Positions 58,039-64,000 of a DNA stretch of 64,000 nucleotides are shown here, in pieces. How positions within the stretch are numbered: position 1 is the first letter of the stretch; each line of letters begins with the position of its first letter. Position numbers and translations under genes: made by a program. Source of the DNA: Anaspis maculata (lineage: Eukaryota; Arthropoda; Insecta; Coleoptera; Scraptiidae); the NCBI GenBank assembly GCA_949128115.1, contig OX421961.1:121151050-121215049 (forward strand), in the 5' to 3' direction. The notes under the pieces are model-generated. The model made no database searches. It was not told the DNA's origin and saw only the letters and a program-made list of their open reading frames with translations.

Positions 58039-61000
58039 CTCACATCTTAAATGATATGATGGGTATAACACATATCGTTGATTTACAGTATAGTGGATAT
58101 TAGGGGAAATGTAGAAGAACTGGCCCAACAGGAATGTTGGGAGAGTGACTTCTTATTAGCGTTTGATTGTGGGTCTGATATCGACTATCGTAAAATGGTA
58201 AAAAAAAGTCATTTGTACAATTCTGTTTGAAGGACTCGATAGATATCTTCGATTAATTTTTTTGTCACAATAGGCACTCTGCGGATTTGCTTCAGCGCCA
58301 AAAGTTGCGGTTGTTTTGTACTTTTCCTGCAGGAAGTTATCTATTTCCATAACAACAATGCCATTTAAATAATCATACCACCTGCAAATGTCAATTTCAA
58401 CAATTCATAAACTTCAATATTGACAATTTTCCTTAAACATATGTTCGCAACTGCCGCATGAGGGTGCCGAAACGGGCGGTATATTCAAAATGTGCAGAGC
58501 GCCTATACCGGTAACTCTAGCTTTCATCAAAGTTAAACGGCTTACGAAAAATGCTATATTACTTCCAGACGCTTCATCTCAAGAACCATATATGTCATAG
58601 AGAGATGGATACATCAAAGTTTTCACAATTTAGATGACCAAAAATTGAGATATTTTGCAGAAACCAATTTCTTGCACTTCTTGTTGATAATGACGACATG
58701 AAGCCGTCATCTTCGCCAGGCGGAAAATTAGTATGCTATAGCCTCAGCTATAGCCATAATTTTAAGCCAATTTTCAGCCTATTGTGAATTATCTCCTTAT
58801 TGCCTCGATTGTCTCTGACGCCTGTAGCCTGTACCAGTAGATAAGCTAATCAGAAAACAAAAATAGTTTGAAATAGTCCAGTTGCTCAAGAGTTATGTCT
58901 CTTTGAATTATTCGAGTGAAGTTTCTAGGTGGACCTTCTACCCTACCACTGCTGCAAATTCCCAGAACATAAAAATTAAAAATCAGTTTACGTTTCTTCC
59001 GGGATGGACTTTTATACGGTCCCATTCAGAAAACAATAACACGTAGGAAGAGCCGGAGCCTCCTCGTACAACGGTCTGCATCTCTGCAAAAATGCCCATT
59101 GATGACTGCCACCAGTGTCACTACGCACACACACAGAGGACCTATCTGTATATACCTATACGGCCGTGGCATGGTGATTTATTAGGGCGGTGTGAATCCG
59201 AGGTCCCTCAAGAGTGTCGGCTGGGATCTTGGAGGCACCTCGCACGACGTGTTGTTGGCCAGTGGCGACAAGACGAGGCGCCGGCGTTTATAACCCCGAG
59301 AAAGAGAAACCAGACGAGATGAGGATGGGGCTTATAAAAGCGTGCATGCCATAGCGTGGATAGATATATACGGGAGACTGGTTTATGGATTAGGTCCTTG
59401 TGGACGCGCGGCAGAGGAGAAGACGATAAAGAGTTGTCGAACCCGTAGCTCAGCTCGGGTGCTGGAGGAGAGCCTCGCGGTTTTGAACAACTTTCCGAAA
59501 AAACAAAGATACAGAGTGATGCAAAAAAATGCGGAAATTTGTGTTGGTGCCGAAACGCAGAGAACGGAGATCCATTGAATAAAACAAAGTTTGAACTGGA
59601 ATCATCAGCGAAAGAAACGCGATGAACCTGGGACGGAGTAATCCGTTATTATTGTATACGATTTCTGTTTATAGAACTCAAGAGAAGTTATCCGACTGAT
59701 ATAAATAAAGACGTAGTATATTATATACACTGGATGACGCACAAAATAATAAAGCACCCATCAAAATTTTTCCATCAGTTTGAAGTCGAATTTCTTCTAG
59801 TCCGACCTCAGTGTCTATTTTTCAATAACTATATTGACTCGATATGTTGATTGTTCATCAGGAATGCCATTGTTTTGATGATCTTCGTTAAAAATTCAAT
59901 ATACCTGTCCAATTTTCAATTATAGGCAGCTATTTCATGCACCGATATTGAAAATTAGCACTAGAAATATTTCAGTGCACCCGCAAAATTTCACAAATAA
60001 TTCAATTGAACGATAGATACCATTTTGGTATCCGCAGAATGTTTTATTGGAATTGAGCTCGATGATCATTTGTGGAGGTGACTGAATAACGAAAATGGCA
60101 ACAGCGCTCAAAACGAACAAGAAATCGCTGCCAACTGTCATTTGTCACATGACATTTGTCATTTCGAGCAATAGCAGCAACAATAACAACAACAAAATCA
60201 CTTGAAAACAAAGAAGTAACAGCCATGACACCGAAAGTACCGAAACACCGTGAAGAACATTGTGTGACTTGTATATGCGCAATGAGTAATTGACACTAAT
60301 GACAGTGACAGCCAAGAACCAGTAGCTGATCAGGGGGCTAGACAGGGTGGGCAGCGTTGTCATTTAAGTTGGCAGGTGTACGATTTTTCTTTTCATGCGG
60401 CGCCCCCACGCATGCGCAGTTGCCCGAACAAAATAGCCAATTAGATTTTGAAGCCAAGTCGAGTGAGCAGTGCGTTCTAGTGAAGGTTCAATGACGTCCA
60501 TGAACTCAGAAAGATTCAAGTGAATTTTATTGAGCAGGTGACTGGAGTATACGATGTCGTGTTTATATGTCAAATATTTCATGGTGCAATAACAATTGTA
60601 GATTTTCTCTCATCTTATTTATATCCACCTAATTGCTTTCTGGAAATATGAGCCATTTCTTGATAACATAAAAATGAAAACGTAACCTTATAATGTTCAC
60701 ACGAGAAAATATTTGCTTATTTATTATTTGAATTCGTCTCAAATTACCAGATTGAGATGAACCGCTACTGATGCAGCTTTTTTTCAATAACAGAGACCTC
60801 GTGAATGCATGAGTTGCATTTTCGAACAACAATAACAACGCGATACATGTGGGCAAGTTTTATTTCTTTCATAATCAGCAGATACTTATTAGTCCGGGCC
60901 AGAATACTGAAACTTTCACAACCCAAATTTTTACAAACTGTGACAAGACTTCAACGGATGAGACAGCAATTGGTGAAGGTTATGAGGGTTAAAATTTTTA

Positions 61001-61119
61001 CTTACAAAAATATGTTCAAAAAAAAAAACACCCACTTGCATGAACATTTTTAATCGAAACCTACTCAATTTTACTGTAGCTATATGTGACTATTTTAATA
61101 GAAATTTCTAAAACTCGAA
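58039..61119. other. no gene recognised; possible Tc1 end near 59731
   Basis: 59050-59580 is GC-richer with TATAAAAG at about 59333, but no supported exon. CACTGGATGACGCAC at 59729 followed by aataaagcaccc resembles a Tc1-like terminus; its partner was not found. 60100-60560 has a CpG-containing patch (gcatgcgcagttgcccg). Confidence 0.35.
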
Positions 61120-61134
61120 GTGAACTACCTAGTA

Positions 61135-61338
61135 AAATAAATAAAAATAAAAAATAAATGTTTTTTCTCCTTATCGGCCTGCACCGGCCATAGGAGTTTT
61201 TGCCCTTTATTATCATATCACATTTACATGAAAAATTGCAAATTGGACAAACACAAACATCCAGACTTCTTCCGGGAATCGAACCCGGGGCTCTCGCGGC
61301 CGCAGGCAGCCACACAACCACCTGCGCCACGAGGCCGT
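61135..61338 (-). mobile_element. tRNA-derived SINE with 15-bp TSD
   Basis: The flanking duplication GTGAACTACCTAGTA is exact (61120-61134 and 61339-61353). On the minus strand the 204-bp insert starts with a tRNA-like head: A box TGGCGCAGGTGG (complement of 61318-61329) and B box GGTTCGATTCC (complement of 61275-61285), the internal pol III promoter. A tRNA-unrelated body follows, then an A/T-rich tail (aaaaaacatttatttttt). The head does not fold into a proper tRNA anticodon arm, so this is a SINE rather than a tRNA gene. It sits next to the truncated end of the gypsy fossil. Confidence 0.92.
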
Positions 61339-61439
61339 GTGAACTACCTAGTACCAACTTTGAGAGCTTATAATTCTTGACCTGAATGGCCGATTTTACA
61401 AATTCTTTTACTGTTGGATTAACCCATTTTTTGAAAATG

Positions 61440-62595
61440 CTTTCGTTACACCACTCATCTATCTGACTACTTCTTGGAACCAGACTCTCTTCAGCAGCCC
61501 ATTCTCTATCCTCAGAGAATTCCACTACGCCCAAAGAGCCTTGAATTCGGGGCCTTCACCAGAGATCTCGGTCCACTCTGGTCTGTCCTGGCAAAGTTCC
61601 TTTCTTGCAGCAAGCGAGCCGATGGCTGGGTCCTCACGCTGCTCTTTCTTGAGCTCAGCCGTAGTCCAATTCCTTGGAGTTTCGACGACAATTGCCTTGA
61701 CTTCGATGTTGCTATTCTGCCGGTCCACCCTCTCTTGCAATACTTACAGTTCTCGATGCATGGTCTTCGAGAAAGAGCATCCGCGTTGCCATGACTTCTT
61801 CCAGGGCGATGTTGGACTTTGAAGTCATATTGTTGCAGTTTGTCGATCCACCGTGCCAACTGTCCTTCGGAATTCTTCAACTGCCGTAGCCATTTCAGGG
61901 CAGCGTGGTCAGTCCTCACCAAAAATAATTTCCGGCCACAGAGGTACTGCTGAAAGTGATGGGCAGCTTTCACTATGGCCAGTAGCTCCCTACGCGTCAC
62001 GCAGTAGTTTCTTTTGGGCTTGGACAACACCTTGCTGTAGTACTCCACTATACTCGCTCCTAGCCCTGCTGGTGTTGTGACAGCACTGCTCCAATTCCGG
62101 TGTTGTTGGCATCAGTGTCCAAGATGTACTGTCCTTGAGAAAGAGGGTATGCTAGAATAAAACTCGAGCACAATGCAACCTTCAGAGTCTTGAATGAGTT
62201 TTCACATTCCTTGATCTACAAGAATGGCGCACGGTCTTCAGTCAGTTTGTGTAAGGGCTTAGTAATGTCAGCGAACTTCTCCACAAATTGTCTGTAGTAT
62301 GTGCATAAGCCCAAGAAACTTCTGACTGTATGCTGATTTCTTGGCCGTGGCCATTCTCGGACAGCATCCAATTTCGCTGGATCGGTTTCCATTCCTTCCG
62401 ACGACACTACGTGCCCCAAAAATTTGTCTTGCTTCTGGAAGAGCACGCATTTCTTTGGGTTGAGCTTGAGATGTGCACCTCGAAGACGTCGAAATACCTC
62501 CTGGAGGTTTTTCAGGTGTTCCTCGATGGTGTTCGTCTGCAAACTATATGCCGGGCCAACATGGAATTTGCTGGATACTGGATAACCCATGGAAC
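61440..62595 (-). pseudogene. Ty3/gypsy pol fossil: RT C-terminus, RNase H and linker
   Basis: On the minus strand, 62590-62216 covers the RT palm end and thumb (EEHLKNLQEVFRRLRG, FLGHVVSSEG, SFLGLCTYYRQFV), ending at a TAG where a Trp codon is usual. Then come the RNase H start TDANNTGIGAVLSQ (about 62115), a frameshift or stop, and NYCVTRRELLAIV, FLVRTDHAALKWL and RPGRSHGNADALSR (62010-61780). The linker to integrase (FKALWA, TAG, WNSLRIENGLL) breaks off near 61440. The YVDD box and everything upstream are missing, as is integrase. Only a few lesions are present, so it is younger than the 21-23 kb fossil. Confidence 0.92.
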
Positions 62596-64000
62596 ATTCG
62601 AGATAATTAGTCAGGACCTACGTATGCACTATGAATCGCCCACAGCACCAGTATTGAATTGGAAGAGACAGCGAGCGGGAAAGAAGCGAGTCCCAGCGAT
62701 ATTTCCAAGCGTGAATAATTGCTGACGTGTATTTATTGTAGTACGCAGTGATAAACAGTTTGTTTTTTAAAACAATCGTCCCAATTATAATTGAACCCGT
62801 ACGCGAAATACGTATAACAATACAAAAAGGAAAAAATGTATTTCTATGAAAATGTTCTGACAAGTTCAATAGCTGACAATTTTGGAAAATGTTTAATAAT
62901 TATAGAAACTAAAATAGCTATTCGATTACCCATCAGTTCAATTTCAGATATCTGGTTTTTTTTTGTTTGTTTTTATTTAGATTTTTTTGACACCCTTCAA
63001 GCTCAATCCAGAGTTAGGGGCGGTGAAATAGCCGAATTATCCACTACCAATTATTACCAGTACTGTGGAGTATCTTAATACGGCAGACATGAAGACGATT
63101 CCTTCATGATGTCACGGTCCAATGGCCCATGTGTTTACGCAAAAACGGTACATGGTCCGACACCTACTTATCCAAGAATTCGAAGCCGGCAATAATCTAA
63201 ATTGATTCCGTCAGTTATTCCAGTACGGGCGGAATTTACGCCAAAACACAAAAATTAGAAAGGCCGCGATAGCACGCGGCTTCGTTTATTATATTATTTA
63301 TTGCTAGTAATCACACTCAAAGTATTTATCCTTCAACTTTATTCTACCGTAAATCGTGATTATTTTATGTTTATCACATCGTCACTTCAGCAATAATTCA
63401 ATAATTATAGGAAAAATTTTCAATCAGCGAAAAACAGTTTTTCCAAGACGACCATCGCCGAAGAACAAGGCAAGAGGCTTCGTCAGACGCACATACCCAG
63501 GACCCAGACTGGGAGATAAGTAAGGCGCCGGACTGAGACAAGAATGTCATGCAGTTGCCGGATTATGGCCCTACTCGATAATCCAAACTGAAACTCTAAC
63601 AATTCGGTTTTTTTCTTTTTCGCTCTGCGCGTCTCTCTTCCACGCTCTCTCTTGCTCTCTCTCTTCCTATAAGTAAATTGATAAGCAGATGAGCGCTTCA
63701 AAATTCCACGAAAATTTTAATTGGAATTACGCTAATTTAAGTGCGCATACCTGATGGCAGGAGGCTTCGTTCTGAAGAGGATTATTTTAATGTAAATTCA
63801 AAAGATTAGTCCAACCGCTCTATACGCACACACACATGTGCATAAAATTTGATGTGATATGTTAGATTCTAATCGCATAATTAATGATTGTGCTGTACAG
63901 AACGTGCGGTCATTAAATTATACTCACTTAGGTTTACTGCGAGTACGTTACGTTCATCAAACTTTCGTTTTGCCAATTTTCATATCTAATTATCTTTTTA
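62596..64000. other. no gene recognised
   Basis: AT-rich. 63600-63670 is a pyrimidine-rich low-complexity tract (ctctctcttgctctctctct). 63700-63990 has several ATTA/TAAT cores. No transposon termini or coding frames were found. Confidence 0.45.

Noticed and set aside
59331..59580. TATA-driven gene at TATAAAAG (59333) with a 78-codon ORF
   Set aside because: No splice or domain support. A TATA word alone in an 18-kb putative intron is not sufficient.
61260..61340. Functional tRNA gene
   Set aside because: A and B boxes are present but no proper anticodon arm forms, and the unit is followed by a body and tail and flanked by a 15-bp TSD, as expected for a SINE.

Overview
This is eukaryotic nuclear DNA, almost certainly from an insect. 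There are no operons, no long ORFs and no bacterial ribosome-binding sites. The window is dominated by nested DNA transposons and MITEs (hAT-like with 8-bp target duplications, TA-flanked Tc1/mariner-like and foldback types), decayed Ty3/gypsy pol, non-LTR fragments and a tRNA-derived SINE. The composition (about 37-40% GC by eye) and the abundant ggtacctacc-type words fit a hemipteran such as a whitefly. That is an inference and I cannot name the species.

Layout. 1-31 kb is a transposon nest. A foldback-like family with ~118-bp subterminal repeats occurs as a large palindrome (copy I, 1370-12367, centre about 5259) and as a half element in the same orientation as copy I's right arm (copy II, about 27325-30300). 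Copy I's right arm was later hit by a hAT-like element (6566-8398, with a TA-flanked element inside), a second hAT MITE (8537-9485) and a TATA-flanked element (10127-12057, with a further hAT inside at 10588-11374). The left arm preserves the empty sites of the three outer insertions. 12.4-17 kb holds a palindromic short-repeat array and a non-repetitive stretch resembling regulatory DNA. 17-20 kb has a recent 669-bp direct duplication. 21.1-23.3 kb is a gypsy pol fossil. 25-27.2 kb is a mariner-like element containing a THAP-domain element and a hAT MITE.

31-45 kb is AT-rich sequence with MITEs, a 5'-truncated retroelement with a 13-bp TSD, a TIR element carrying LINE sequence, a solo LTR with a 4-bp TSD, Tc1 transposase debris and several foldback elements.

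At 45.1-45.94 kb the composition changes to CpG-rich. I read this as the 5' end of a host gene on the + strand: a 5' UTR and a first coding exon of about 44 codons, ending at a consensus GTAAGT donor. No second exon was found, so 45.94-64 kb may be its first intron. That stretch holds more MITEs, a second truncated copy of the 32-kb retroelement (11-bp TSD), a gypsy RT/RNase H fossil on the minus strand and a SINE with a 15-bp TSD.

Apart from the putative host exon, I see no intact protein-coding gene. Most short ORFs here are chance frames in repeats.
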